Shown here piece after piece: positions 20,138 to 31,600 of a DNA stretch of 40,550 nt. Source of the DNA: Syncephalis plumigaleata (Eukaryota; Zoopagomycota; Zoopagomycetes; Zoopagales; Piptocephalidaceae). The position numbers were made by a program, and so were the translations under genes. The stretch lies in NCBI GenBank assembly GCA_025201365.1, contig JAIXMF010000096.1, positions 1-40,550 on the forward strand, read 5' to 3'. The notes under the pieces are model-generated. The model saw only the letters and a program-made list of their open reading frames with translations. It did not search any database and was not told the DNA's origin. Every line of letters starts with the position of its first letter. The stretch's first letter is position 1.

Positions 20138-21260
20138 CAGGCTTTTTCCATCCAATTTGCGCAGTTAGCCTTCTGTTATTACGAATAAATAATAGTTAAC
20201 ACTTACGTATTTTTAAGCGGAATAATTGGCGATAACCACCGCGGTTAATTTGTTATTTGTTGTTTGGTTCCTCGATGTCCTTGTCCTCCTTGTCTTGAAT
20301 GATTGGAAGCAACGACCCTTGGATGAAGTTGTGTTGGAACATCGGTTCCACTACGAAGGCAGTTGGTGATTTGAATGAAATCCAGACGAGCAACCATAAC
20401 CCCGATTCCACAAACGATACTCGAATCCTTTAACTTGCATGTCCTCTTTATATTTTTTGATGTGTGCATCTAATAGAATAATGAGTTAGTATACTGTAAT
20501 AAATATCAAGTTGTAATGAGGTATACTTACCGTAAGGGATCATGACAAGTAGCAGGACACTTTCTCATTGATAGTGTGGGAGCTATGGTTGCTCGATTTG
20601 CTCAAGTACAATGTGTAGGCGATATACAATAAGGTAGTATAAGGAGAGTGTAATAGGGACGATTGAACTGGAAGATGAAGATAAGTTTATTCAATTCGTA
20701 CAAAATAGGACCCATATTTATAGTGGATAATGTAACATTATTCAATATTGAAACTATGGTGAGTGTTGAAGGGACATGGCTGCAATACCAGCATAGACAC
20801 CAATCTCATGATGCAGGAATGGTTGAGGGTAATAATGAGCAATAAGGAGCGCATCTCAGAAAGGATTACGTATACCTCTAGATACATTTAGTCAGTGGTG
20901 TTACCTTCAGGTGCTCAAGAAAAGGAGGATCAATGCATCAAAGTGGCACAACTCCAAAGGTTCAAGAAAAGGAAAATCAGTGCAACAACGAGGAACTAAG
21001 CAACAAGAAATAACTTATCCATGATTGTTATCGCTTCACATCCAAGATATGTAAGTTTATCAACATGTCTATTATTTATTAACACTAATTGTAATATGTG
21101 ATATCGCGATCATTAACATCTCCCTCAACTGCTAGGATCATGACAACAACTCAATAATAATAGCAATGCGATAATGATGATGTTAACAATTGAATAGATT
21201 ATTTATTAATAAACAGCAAATGTTAAAGGATAAATGCGCAAATTGGATGGAAAAACACTG
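20138..21260. mobile_element. Degenerate Tc1/mariner-type TIR element
   Basis: Two terminal inverted repeats face each other. The left one starts CAGGCTTTTTCCATCC at 20138; the right one, read from 21260 backward, starts CAGTGTTTTTCCATCC. They agree at 31 of the first 35 positions. Both ends abut a TA (20136-20137 and 21261-21262), the target duplication of the Tc1/mariner superfamily, and the CAG start also fits it. The 1,123-bp interior is within the size of a full mariner, but I find no intact transposase and no readable catalytic triad, so it looks like a decayed or non-autonomous copy. The interior has an imperfect direct repeat around CAAGAAAAGGA (20920-20990), plus an open stretch on the minus strand (20245-20560) with an intron-like GTAAGTAT...TACTAAC...TTAG signal at about 20473-20532. 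Confidence 0.65.
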
Positions 21261-21334
21261 TATTACAACATAGCCATTATGATCAAAGTAGATTAACTAG
21301 CAGATGTTCATTTATTGTCACAGACATAATCAAA

Positions 21335-22737
21335 TTAACGGAAACCTATCAAGATAGATTAGTAACTATTACATCGATATAATAGTGTTGGCTGCTGCTT
21401 ACCATATTTTGCCGCAGTCTCTCGGCGATTCTTACGTCCCAATGCTGCTCGTTCCTCAAATGCTTGTTCGTAATTAGAGGCTAGACTGCCTAGATACATG
21501 ATATTGTGGCGTTGTCGTTTATTCTGACCTGCTACTCTCTATATCATATCATTAGTGTATTAGCTTGTATGCTTAATGATAAATCTATACTATTACTTAC
21601 ATTGATTTGTGTTGCTGAATGTTCCGCCATGTTAACCGCATCTCCACCCTGTCCATATCCGCCCAGTCGATCAGCCAGATTGACATCAACAACATTGACG
21701 TTCACCGGATTAAAATCGTATTGTCGCTTCCGTTTGCCAGACAATGCGGCAATCTATTCAGTTATGATTAGCTTATTGATGATGTTATACTAACCATTGT
21801 TATGCTGTCTCCTTACCGCCTCATCGCTTAATGTCACTTGATCGTTGTATTCCTCATTATTGCCATACACATCTGTTGCTGTATGATCTGTCGCGTAATT
21901 GTATGTATATCCTCCTTCTGCTGTATAAGCTGGATTGTAGTTGTTATAATCCACCGCATGACCATCATTGCTATCATATGCTGACGATGTAGGCAATGGT
22001 TTAATTGTACTTTCCGTGCTGTTGTACTCTCGCGATTCGCTTTCCTCCAACGCTATAATAAATGTGAATTAGCTTTAACTTACTAATAGCGATGTCTCTA
22101 TAATATTCATACCACCTAGCGAGAATAAATCCACTATTTCCGTGTCTTTTGCTTTGGAGGACGGCGTCTTTTGTTGCCGTTTCCTCAAACTATTCGGTAT
22201 CATAGAGTGAAGTGTAGTTTCATTCTCTACTACACCTGCAGTATCCTGGCTAGTCGACAGAGCTGATGTGATGATTTGCGCGTCTTCTCCCATAGCTTTC
22301 CCTAGTTGTTCATGTCGTGCCGAACTGCCAGCTTGTCCCAACGCTTTTGACGGTCGCTGGTTCTTGGGAGCAGGCAAGAATGAAGAGAGACTACTACGCA
22401 CCGTAGACGATGCTGAACTAGTAGCACCCTGTCCTGCGCTGCTCTTCTCGTTAGTATCGTCCTCCTCCTCCGACAATTCATGACGATCAGGTAATGGAAC
22501 TACAATTTTGACCTTACGCGCTTGCTTATTCTCTTGCACGTTACCTGGCGCCTTTACCTGTTGCGCTGGTAGCGTGTCAGTGCTATCCGACGTACCAAGC
22601 TTCTTGGGCGGTGGTAAGGCAGCCGCTATACCCCCTCGTACGTTAGAGGCAGTCTTCACAGGTGCCTGGACAACTGCCTCTGTATCAGAAGAGGAATTAT
22701 CATCGGAATCTGAGGCGTAATTAGCAACAAGCGACAT
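21335..22737 (-). CDS. PRCC-family nuclear (spliceosome-associated) protein
   Basis: Model: complement of 21335..21345, 21403..21538, 21601..21753, 21817..22052 and 22113..22737; 1161 nt, 386 aa. The N-terminus MSLVANYASDSDDNSSS matches the PRCC start, followed by Pro/Ser-rich sequence with PPPKK and FLPAPKN motifs. The C-terminus carries the diagnostic block: basic RQRHNIMYL, a helix, then NRRETAAKYGF. The last exon is only 11 nt and supplies the GF of the AKYGF ending; its acceptor has a TACTAATC branch site. PRCC (papillary renal cell carcinoma translocation-associated) proteins associate with pre-mRNA splicing factors. The middle is Tyr/Asn-rich, acidic low complexity. Family call good, biochemical role inferred. 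Confidence 0.8.
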
Positions 22738-23252
22738 TTTGAAAACAAGGAAATACTAAGTGAGACTATAGACTAGTAAAAGATGTTAGCTGTAGATACG
22801 ATGTAAAAGGTGGTTGGCCATTCCATTTTGAAACATCTTTGGAAAAGGCAACATTGTATAAATCGCTTTCCTCCCTCAAATGTCCAGCTTCTAATGTCTG
22901 CTTATACTACAATAATGGGCTTTCCTTAATGCCTTATAAAAGTAAAACTACGTTTGCTACGTCTACCTTAAATACTAATTATTATAATCTGTTAAAGTCG
23001 TCTGCTTACACTACCGTCAGATGTTCTGCTACGACTGTTGGTCCATATGGAATTCAGTGAAGCATCAATGTAAGCGTATCTTCTACATTAAATTACTTTT
23101 AATACAAAGATCACTTGAATACTTTTATTTTACATGCATGTATCAAACTAGTAGTAGTAGTAATAAATTGTGTTATTTAGTCAGCAAGATAGGAAGATGT
23201 GAATGCTAATAGTAAATGCAATTGTATAATAATTAATGAGCAGCCTATAATA
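22738..23252. other. Intergenic region, one weak open frame
   Basis: A plus-strand frame at 22839..23060 (73 codons) has no splice support or family match and probably occurs by chance. An AGT trinucleotide tract lies at 23150-23162. This stretch contains the PRCC promoter and the 3' end of the seven-TM gene. Confidence 0.35.
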
Positions 23253-24256
23253 TTAACAATCATGCTCATCCTGACTATGTGCCGTGCTGATCTGTGATAC
23301 GTGCAACAGATGTTCCGTCTTTGGCTTACGGTCAGTAGGTGATTTAATCTTATTGTTACAACAATGATTCGCGAGTATTGTTGTAACTACGACCCTAATC
23401 ATGATAGTGTTAGGATGGCATTTATCATTATTATTACCATTGCGTACCAATCTACACCAATGAACAGGTCCTTATTCACGGTATCAGTGGTGAAAACAAC
23501 CATTGTTATACTGGCAAGGTTGCATAATAAGACAAAACACATTGTTTGTATGCCTTCATGCATCAGTCGTTTCCAGATGTCGGAGCCAAATATCACGTAT
23601 TGCTTATAGGCTCTACGACAGAAAATACCAGAGAATAATATGTTATGTGGAATATTAATTCCTACCCAAAACCACAATATAACCTGCGCGTAGTAAACGA
23701 CACAGCCGAGGTAGACTTCTGGAACAACTGTACAATTTTGTATCCAAACTACTGGATATACGAGCTGTGGCATGATCAATGGGATCCCCATGTATAATAC
23801 CCAATTCTTCTTGAGTAGCACCAGGTGCGCTTTACGAAGCAGTATTATGCTATTACAAAACAATGACAAACTCATACCGACCGTTTGTAGCCAAAGACAT
23901 ATGTTGCAATTGAAACGACCTGTTATAAATCCTATTAGAATAATGCCCACGGTGGCCATACCCGAGAATGAGGATATGAAAGAGCACCATAAGGGTAGTG
24001 CACGTGGGTTTGACATTAGCGCTCTAGATAACCTAATGATGTTCCGACTAAACAAGCAGAAAATTAATAGAACGAAAACCAGTTCGAATTGTATTCCTAA
24101 TAATCGATCGCGCTGTTCGGGAATGTCTCCAGAGGCCCTCATGTAAAAGTCACTGATAGTGAGTCTGGGCATTTCATCAAACGGCATGTCATACTTTTCC
24201 TCGAGCACTTTAATTCGTTTGATATCATCGGGATTATTGTAGTCGATGACTGGCAT
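23253..24256 (-). CDS. Seven-transmembrane protein, GPCR-like
   Basis: From ATG 24256 the frame runs 285 aa to a stop at 23399. Seven hydrophobic segments are visible after a polar 55-residue N-terminus: LGIQFELVFVLLIFCLF, CSFISSFSGMATVGIILIGFI, QTVGMSLSLFCNSIILL, VLYMGIPLIMPQLVYPVVW, VVYYAQVILWFWVGI, IQTMCFVLLCNLASITMVVF and a last one starting IGVDWYAMVIIM. An alternative form splices out 23395..23447 (53 nt, with a CTAAC branch site). It replaces the last half of TM7 and adds a polar tail ending TAHSQDEHDC at 23253 (316 aa). Large families of such receptors occur in early-diverging fungi; ligand and G-protein coupling are unknown. Confidence 0.65.
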
Positions 24257-25165
24257 TGTGAAGTAAATATATACAACTATAATAATCTATAGAGCGATAG
24301 AAAGTGGCAGATGCGTTTAGAAAACAGAATATAAAATTGGAAACGGTTGTTTGTAAATGAAATTAGGATAGTCTGTAGAATAAAAGCTAGTAGTATTACT
24401 GTGTCGTCAAAGGATAGACTTGATAGTAGCTTGATAATAAAGCAATGGTAATAGAGGTAAACTGGTTTATGCAATGCATATTGATATCATCCGTGTAAAA
24501 TAGTACTGCTAATGGGACCTGTAGACATGGCCCCAACGTGTCTCCTTTATCTGAATCAAATGCAGTGTTCATTCAATGCATGTTGTATTGCTACAGTATA
24601 CTCATAGTATGTCCGTTTTGAATGGCAAATTAATTAACCAGTCAGCTATATCGTCCATTCAATCATGATTATACTGACTGGCAATAGCACTGATGCAACA
24701 ATCAATGCATGAGGTGCCGGACATAAACTGTGACATGCATCAACGAATCATATTGATTGAATATGCGCGTCGTATCACGTTATAGATACCATCGAGTATG
24801 TTCATGCTTTATTGATACGCCCATATGGTCGTGGGATCATTCGATGACATACCGTGATAGATTGCAATCAGTACCAATAACCATACTAATGAAGACTAGG
24901 ATCTGCCTGGTTGACTGGAATGTATCGATGACAGATGCACAGGTTCCCCATGCCTATGACACGTTTGACCGCTTTGCACTTTTGAATCATATGCTTCTCG
25001 TACGATGCACAATGCTCTTTGATGTCATCACATGTACATTTCCTTCTTTCTCTTTTTCTTCCTTGCTGCAATCTTTCCGTTTCATTGGTTGGATAAGTGC
25101 CTTGCTAGATCAGTCCAGTAGATACCACCCATCTTGAAGAGGAAGTATAGGTTTGTATCATCATC
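24257..25165. other. Intergenic region, no confirmed gene
   Basis: A 900-bp AT-rich stretch. A plus-strand frame (24757..25137) and an overlapping minus-strand Cys-rich frame (24886..25071, with motifs such as KCTCDDIKEHC) are both open. Neither has splice support, a good start or a known family, so neither is called. Confidence 0.3.
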
Positions 25166-25406
25166 TTTTTTCTTTTAATATTGCCGTAGCTTATTTTATT
25201 ATAATAAACCAAGTTGACAACATTTAAATGAATGATCATATGAGATAAAATAGAATACAGGGATATGATCGTTTGGGCTATTGAAGTGAGTGGTTATCGA
25301 GAGTCGTTAGGCCGTGTATTATTATGTTGCGTGTTTAATGCTGTTGGTAGTGCATTATTGAATAATACTCTACCGTTGTAAGCATTTCCATCTGACTCAA
25401 AAACAA
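25166..25406 (-). repeat. SINE-like retroposon, second full copy
   Basis: Reverse complement of the 13927..14168 unit over its full 241 bp, about 95% alike by eye, with the A-rich tail at the left end (25166-25176). No target-site duplication is recognisable, so it is either older or its ends have been altered. Confidence 0.72.
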
Positions 25407-25696
25407 ACCATTGACACTCTATCCGTGTCCACGACTTCTCGAACCTCTTTATGTTGTTTAGTAGTTTTTAATGATTCAATCATTTATTGAATAAATATGT
25501 CGTATTTTGACCAATATACATATGGACTAACCATACCTGAATGTAATGACTAATGATCACATTTAATTGTAAATTATCATGATAGTACACTTCGTTATTT
25601 GCTCATAATTGATTATGAAAGAAAGCATTAATGATAGCAACATGATATGAGCTAATTAGTTAATGGTAAAGTAATAGTTTATTATGCAATTAATGG
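25407..25696. other. AT-rich spacer
   Basis: Short, very AT-rich 3' flank of the quinone oxidoreductase gene; nothing else seen. Confidence 0.4.
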
Positions 25697-26809
25697 TTAG
25701 TTAATGGTCAAGATGATTTTCCCGGTTGATTTGCGCCCTTCGAGGTATTTGTGCGCTTCGGCGGCCTCCTCCAAAGGGAACTCAGCGCAGATTGGCACCT
25801 TTAATTCACCATTTGCAATCGCGGAAAACATAGGAACGGCCAAACTGGCGAACTCCTCCTTCGTCGTGATGTATTGGAATAGAGTGGTGCGCATTAGCTT
25901 GTAGTTGCCCTTGGCAAGCCGGAGGACATCCACAGGCGGTACTGGTCCACTGGCATTACCAAAGGTAATAAGCGTGCCAAGACGACGCAGACTATTCAAG
26001 CTAAGATCGAAGGTACGCTTGCCAACACCATCGAGTGCAGCGTGCACGCCTTGCCCTTTGGTTGCCGTCATAATATCGCAAAGCAGACGCTCGTCCACTG
26101 TCGCATCATCCGCTTCACCTGGCAGCGGCGAGTAATTAAGAACAACATCCGCACCATCTTCACGGGCTAGCGCGGCCTTCTCTTCTGTTGACACGGTGCC
26201 GATAACGTGAGCACCTGCTCGCTTGCATAGTCGCACTAGCCAGCGACCAGTACCTCCAGCGGCGGCATGCACCAGTATCCAGTCACCAGCTTTGACCGGA
26301 TAAGCGAGTGTTACCATTGACCATGCGGTCAATCCTTGCAGTAGAGCGGCAGCAGCAGTATTCCACGATACATTCTCGGGAAGCTGAGCAGTGGTAATAG
26401 CCGGTACCGCAGCATACTCCGAATAGCTTGTGCCGCCTATGTAGGCCACGCGATCACCCGTCTTGAAGCCTTCCACGCCTTCACCCACGGCAATGACTTC
26501 ACCGGCACCTTCGCGTCCAAGAATAGTTGGTAAGGGAAGCTTGTATAGGCCAGAGCGGTGATAGGTATCAATGAAGTTGACACCGGCCGTATGATTACGT
26601 ACTAACAACTGGCCAGCGCTGACCGTTGGACGTGGCACGGTGGCGTACTCGAGTACTTCAGGTCCACCGTTCTGCTGAATTTGTATGGCTTTCATGGTTT
26701 CCGACATTTTGGATGCAATATAGAATCGACAAGTGACGCGAGAATAAACAGAACACGATGGTAAGCGTTTAGTAAAAGTGATAGCAGCGGATTGTTTGTA
26801 GAGAAGCAT
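25697..26809 (-). CDS. ZTA1: NADPH:quinone oxidoreductase, zeta-crystallin type (MDR superfamily)
   Basis: An intronless 370-aa frame. The first 34 residues are basic and acid-free (FTKRLPSCSVYSRVTCRFYI) and look like a mitochondrial presequence. A second ATG at residue 35 (MSETMKAIQI) would give the standard cytosolic length of about 336 aa, so dual targeting by alternative starts is plausible. Family features: MKAIQIQQNGGPEVLEY start, VRNHTAGVNFIDTYHRSGLY, ILGREGAGEV, the nucleotide-binding loop AAAGGTGRWLVRLCKRAGA, and a C-terminal ASGPVPPVDVLRL. No structural-zinc cysteine cluster is present, as expected for the zinc-free quinone reductase branch. It reduces quinones with NADPH, usually in oxidative-stress defence. 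Confidence 0.93.
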   Translation of the reverse strand: MLLYKQSAAITFTKRLPSCSVYSRVTCRFYIASKMSETMKAIQIQQNGGPEVLEYATVPRPTVSAGQLLVRNHTAGVNFIDTYHRSGLYKLPLPTILGREGAGEVIAVGEGVEGFKTGDRVAYIGGTSYSEYAAVPAITTAQLPENVSWNTAAAALLQGLTAWSMVTLAYPVKAGDWILVHAAAGGTGRWLVRLCKRAGAHVIGTVSTEEKAALAREDGADVVLNYSPLPGEADDATVDERLLCDIMTATKGQGVHAALDGVGKRTFDLSLNSLRRLGTLITFGNASGPVPPVDVLRLAKGNYKLMRTTLFQYITTKEEFASLAVPMFSAIANGELKVPICAEFPLEEAAEAHKYLEGRKSTGKIILTIN

Positions 26810-27231
26810 GTTGTGTGGTGGGCATTTGGCTTTATTTTATAGGTTTTAAACGTATGGCTGATTGCGAGGATTTTATACGTCACTTGATCTACGTCATAGC
26901 ATATGTATGCATGTCTTTTCATTAGTTTTAGTAATCGAGTTGTCACGGTTGTCAATGTGCACAATAAACGAGTGTGTATACATTAATAATCACGCAGCAC
27001 CAAATGGACACATCATAATAGTCAACAAAAATCTATTTACTAGCATTGTAGTCGATTGGAATAATAAACAAAATGAATAGACCATCATTACTAATGCAAT
27101 ATTGATCAGGTACACCGAGAAATAGTTATATTATAGATATTTGATAAGCATTAACAAAATGACAAGCAGCAAGTAAAACTATGCATAAAAACAAATGTAT
27201 GGCAGATATTGTAACGAGCACTAATGCCTAA
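26810..27231. other. Intergenic region, no gene seen
   Basis: A 420-bp AT-rich spacer containing the quinone oxidoreductase promoter and the 3' side of the gene at 27232. Open frames here are short and unsupported. Confidence 0.4.
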
Positions 27232-28019
27232 TCAATCAATTCGTGGCACTGGTGATTGACGATGAGCAGGTCGATCGAATTCACGGCCATAATCACGAAT
27301 ACGATCCATGGATGCCATTACCGTGGAGGCTACACTCATCATAGTCATTAACAAAATGGTATTTACATAACAATAATAATAAGATAAGCATACTACTTAC
27401 CTATTTTACCAGCAGTTGTTGAGCAATCCGGTAGATTGGGATGAGGTCTCGTTGGTGCAAATGCGCGTGCTGACATGGCCCGGTCTGCCAGTTCGGCCAT
27501 ACCGGTAGCATCACGCGAATCCTTGAGCATATTAAGCCATTCGGTCTCTTTATGTCGTCCAAGGCTTAGATCCTATATCCAGAGTGGCACATCAACAAAC
27601 ATTGCATTAATAATCTAGTAATATTCACTTCATCGTATATGGTTTAAGATGGTAAAACTTACCCTACGAACTTTCTCCATTGTTGTATGGTAGCCTGCAT
27701 CATCTATCTCCATGTCACTTAGGATGGCAAGATTCGCTCGTGCTTCATTTAGCCAGCGACGAACGAGTGATATCTGGTCGCCGTCCATAACGCCCTCTAA
27801 CGCTGCCAGTAGTACGGCCTCGTCGATATACCAATGAATACTCGAGAGACGAACGAGTTCATTGATACATTGCTGCCGGTGACGATAATAACCCTCTGAG
27901 ACGTGTGGAGATCCGGTGACTTCCTCGTAATGCTCGAGTAGAGCGTCTATCTCGATGTAGTCCGCCGCAAGTAGTTCTCCTAGGCTATTGGAGGGACTAG
28001 GTGAGCGGGAGATATTCAT
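27232..28019 (-). CDS. Unidentified 208-aa, mostly helical protein
   Basis: Model: complement of 27232..27329, 27401..27572 and 27663..28019; 627 nt, 208 aa. Donors GTAAGT and GTAAGTAG and acceptors ATATAG and GTGTAG keep frame. I do not recognise the family. The N-terminus is Ser/Pro (MNISRSPSPSNSLGE), followed by amphipathic helical stretches rich in Leu, Glu and Ala (YIEIDALLEHYEEV, RWLNEARANLAILSDMEI). The C-terminus is basic (RIRDYGREFDRPAHRQ). No signal peptide is seen if 28019 is the start. An in-frame upstream ATG at 28088 would add 23 hydrophobic residues (MLVLFLFYF), which could be a signal anchor; I prefer 28019 but cannot exclude it. Confidence 0.6.
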
Positions 28020-28683
28020 GGTTGTAGGAAGAGTAAGCAAAGGCAAACAGGTAGTTTCGATGAAGTAAAAGAGGAATAGGACTAGCAATAGACGTGTTAC
28101 TAAGACGATATTTATTTCTATTGTGTTCGGCTAGAGCAAGTCTAGTTTTATTTATAGCCAAGCCCATTAGGAGAACCAATATTTATGCAAGCGCAAGTGT
28201 ATGGATGGCCTTGCTTAGCAACGATATTACCCGTAACCTTCAATACCCAACCAAGCTTGCATCATAGATTTCGTACATGATTCCGAACTATTCCGAGGGC
28301 ACTAGTATAGCATATTCGCAGCATGTGAAAGTGCGAGTGCTATCTCGTTATAATGTCGCCATGGACTGCTTTTAGTAGGTGATATCTGCATTTTACTAGT
28401 CCGCTGAAATACTTCGTAAATGGAAGGATACAACTAGAAAACTTAGATAATGCCAGGAATATATTGATCGCGAAATGGAAATGATTCTATTTTAACGTTC
28501 TATAGTGATAAGTTGTTACTTACATGTGAAAACAAAGTGGTATATGGTTATCTGATTCAAACACCGGCATAACAACAGGCAAGCAAGCAATCAAGCAACG
28601 CAAATATACTTGCGATATGCCATTGAAGCATATGTATTGTAAAACAATTTATTATTTATATACTAATAGATGATGCAATGCTA
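28020..28683. other. Intergenic region, no gene seen
   Basis: A 660-bp AT-rich spacer between the unidentified gene and the 3' end of ATP-citrate lyase. No coding, RNA or repeat feature was recognised. Confidence 0.4.
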
Positions 28684-31600
28684 TTAACGCTGTGCAGCTC
28701 GCACACTTCCTGCGCCCATAAATACGCGTGCATTCTCTTGACCTGGCATCAAGTAGGAGATATCATCCCATGGATGGCGGTATAATCCTTGTTTGAGTCG
28801 TTTCTGATCCAAATAGTGACCGATAAATCCAATCGATCGACCTAGCACGAATAGACCGTTAAGCGTACCGATACGCACGTATTCGTCGGCTTCTTCACGG
28901 GTGAAGGCACCGCAATGGCGTAGGATATCGACGAAGAGTACACCGATTGCACCGTCAACATTCAGGATGAGATTGTCCTTCTTGGCCGTAGTAATCTGCT
29001 CAACGGCAAGGGCAAAGTTGAGTATGGGCGTGGCAGGGAAGTTGGCACGAGCAAAGTCGCAAATAATCTTTACACGTAAATCTGGATTGGTACGCGATTT
29101 AATCTTATGACCAATACCGAGAATAAGTCGATTCTGGCGTCGCATCGTATCCACGAATTGTCGTGGCGTCATGTTCTGATCGTAAGCATTCGAGAACTGG
29201 TCGGCAGCTCCATCCAATGCACCACCAAATCGGTCACCCTAATCATAATGAATAAATAAATAAATGAATATAAATATAAATATGCATTGCTATACTATGA
29301 ATACTACTTACAATAGTAAGAAGACCGGCGACCAATGATGAAACTAAATCTTTACCAGCACGCGCTGTTACAATTGTGTTATGAGCACCGGATACGGCGG
29401 GACCATGATCGGCCGTCAGCATTAGTACCATTTCAATGAAGCGACAAGCGTAGGGTGGTAGTAGTCGTTTAAACCACAATAGACTAAGTACACCACCAAT
29501 GCCGATATCCTGTCGGAACACGTCGCTTATACGCATGCCGGCGTATAGCAATTCTTCACCACGATCATCGCAAATGGTCGACACGAAAGCAGCCGGCTTA
29601 CGTACCAGGCCTAGTTCTTGAGCCCAGGCATAATCAATTGGGATCTTGGGTGGTTCTGGCTCTGATCGCGGGACAATAACACCCTCAGCGATCAATCGTT
29701 GGTAGACGGTGGATAGAACGGTGGGCAATTCCTCAAATGTGGACGGTACAATGACACCAGCTGCCTTGAGTGCATTATTCTTGGCATCGGCGGTTTCTCT
29801 ATCAGAATTTGCAAGAGCACCGGCATGACCGAATTGCACTTCGGTCTGGAACATTTTGGCACAAGTACCAATGCACCAGGCAACGACTGGCTTCTTGATT
29901 TGACCGCTACGCACTGCTTCTGCCACGCGATACTCCTCGTCGCCACCTACTTCGCCGAGTAATAGCATCATCTTGCAGTTGGGATCCTGTTCATAGCGTA
30001 TTAGATGATCGATAAACGTCGAGCCTGGATAGCGATCACCACCAATGGCTACACCCTCGTAGACGCCATCGGTGCATCTCGATAGAATATTGTTGAGCTC
30101 GTTCGACATACCGCCCGATTTCGAGACGTAACCCACGGAACCGGCTCGATATAGCTTGGATGCCACAATGTTATCCATCATACCGCCGGTATTACCGATC
30201 TTGAAACAGCCTGGCTTAATACCACCAACCGTAGCGGGACCAATCATAAGTACACCGCGTTTCTGTGCCACGGTAAGCAGTTCTCGCGTGTGTCGTTCGG
30301 GAACACCTTCGGCAATAATGGCCACCGATCGTACTTGCGGCTGACCATGCTCGTTATTGATCGATAGTAACTCGAGGGTACTTGCTCGTACACTACGACA
30401 CGAGGCAAAGTTGACTACCGTGTCAGCATCAGGATGCTTCTCAAATGCCTCCTTTACTGTCTTGTACACGGGAATGAGCGTTTCTTGCGTGCCCCAGTAG
30501 AACTTTTGCATATGTCCCGAGCCAAATGGATAGACCATGCACGCTACCGAGGGAATAGTACGATTGCAGATAAAGTCGAAATCCAACATGCCTTGCACTG
30601 CGCGTGGTTGCATACCGTAGACTATGGCACGCGTATGCGACGAGAAAGGCGACACACTCGATTGCTCCTCAGACTGATTGGTCGTATCGGTCAGTGTACC
30701 AGTGGCATTACCGCCTTCACCATCTTGTGTTGGGAAGTGAGCGAGTTCTCTCGATTGCTCGACGACCGTTGATGGATCGACAAAGTCCGGCGAACCAGCA
30801 CGCGGTGTCATACCGTCGAGTGGTGTGCCAGCCTGAGAGTTGCCGGCTAGTAGACTGGCTGCCGTGGGACGTAGTAAGGGTGTGACCTGTGGTTTCAACG
30901 CCATAGGAACGATGGCCGTGATGTGTGTCTCCGGACCGAATACACGAATCTCCACGCCTAGCTCCTTGCCCAATTGTCGCATCGCCCGTAATCCTTCCTG
31001 GTAGTTGGGACCGGCTCGTCGTACGAACACGCGCACCTTATGCGTAATTAGTTGATGCTGGTATTCGGTAAGTGCTCGCACGATACCCTTGAAGGTGCTA
31101 GCTACATTGGTGAAATTGGCAATGCCACCACCGATAAATAGAATCTTGCCCTCGCTACGTCGTGTGTCGTCCCGCGTCATTAGATCGAGGATAGTTTTGG
31201 CATAGTCGTAGGTCTGCGTTTCTGAGGGAGCACCGCTGTATTCACCATAATTGGCGAGTTCATCGGCAAATCCAAGGGCGGCAATGGCGTCCGAGTAGAC
31301 GACACTAGCACCGCCACCCGCCACCATCGTCCAAATACGTCCCTTTCGATTGAGCACGGTCAATTTGAGTGAAGCACCGGTCTTTGCGTCCAACTCTGCA
31401 ATATACGCCTCTTCCGCGGTTAGTTCACGACCAAATGGTGCGGGGAATATCATGGGTGCACCGTCATCGAGGGAAACTGCGGATGTGCCACTTGCCAATA
31501 CGACATCTTTACGGGCGGCACTCCATTTGGGACCTGCTTCGAATTCGGCCGTTTGATCCAGTTTGGCTGCCATATCAAGGAAGTAAACACCTAGATCGCC

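Noticed and set aside
22839-23060. Plus-strand 73-codon frame divergent from PRCC
   Set aside because: No hydrophobic, catalytic or repeat pattern and no relation to neighbours; chance frame is the simpler reading.
24757-25137. Plus-strand open frame of 126 codons and an opposite Cys-rich frame (24886-25071)
   Set aside because: Both strands are open, neither has splice or promoter logic, and spacing of the cysteines fits no CHCH or zinc motif I know.
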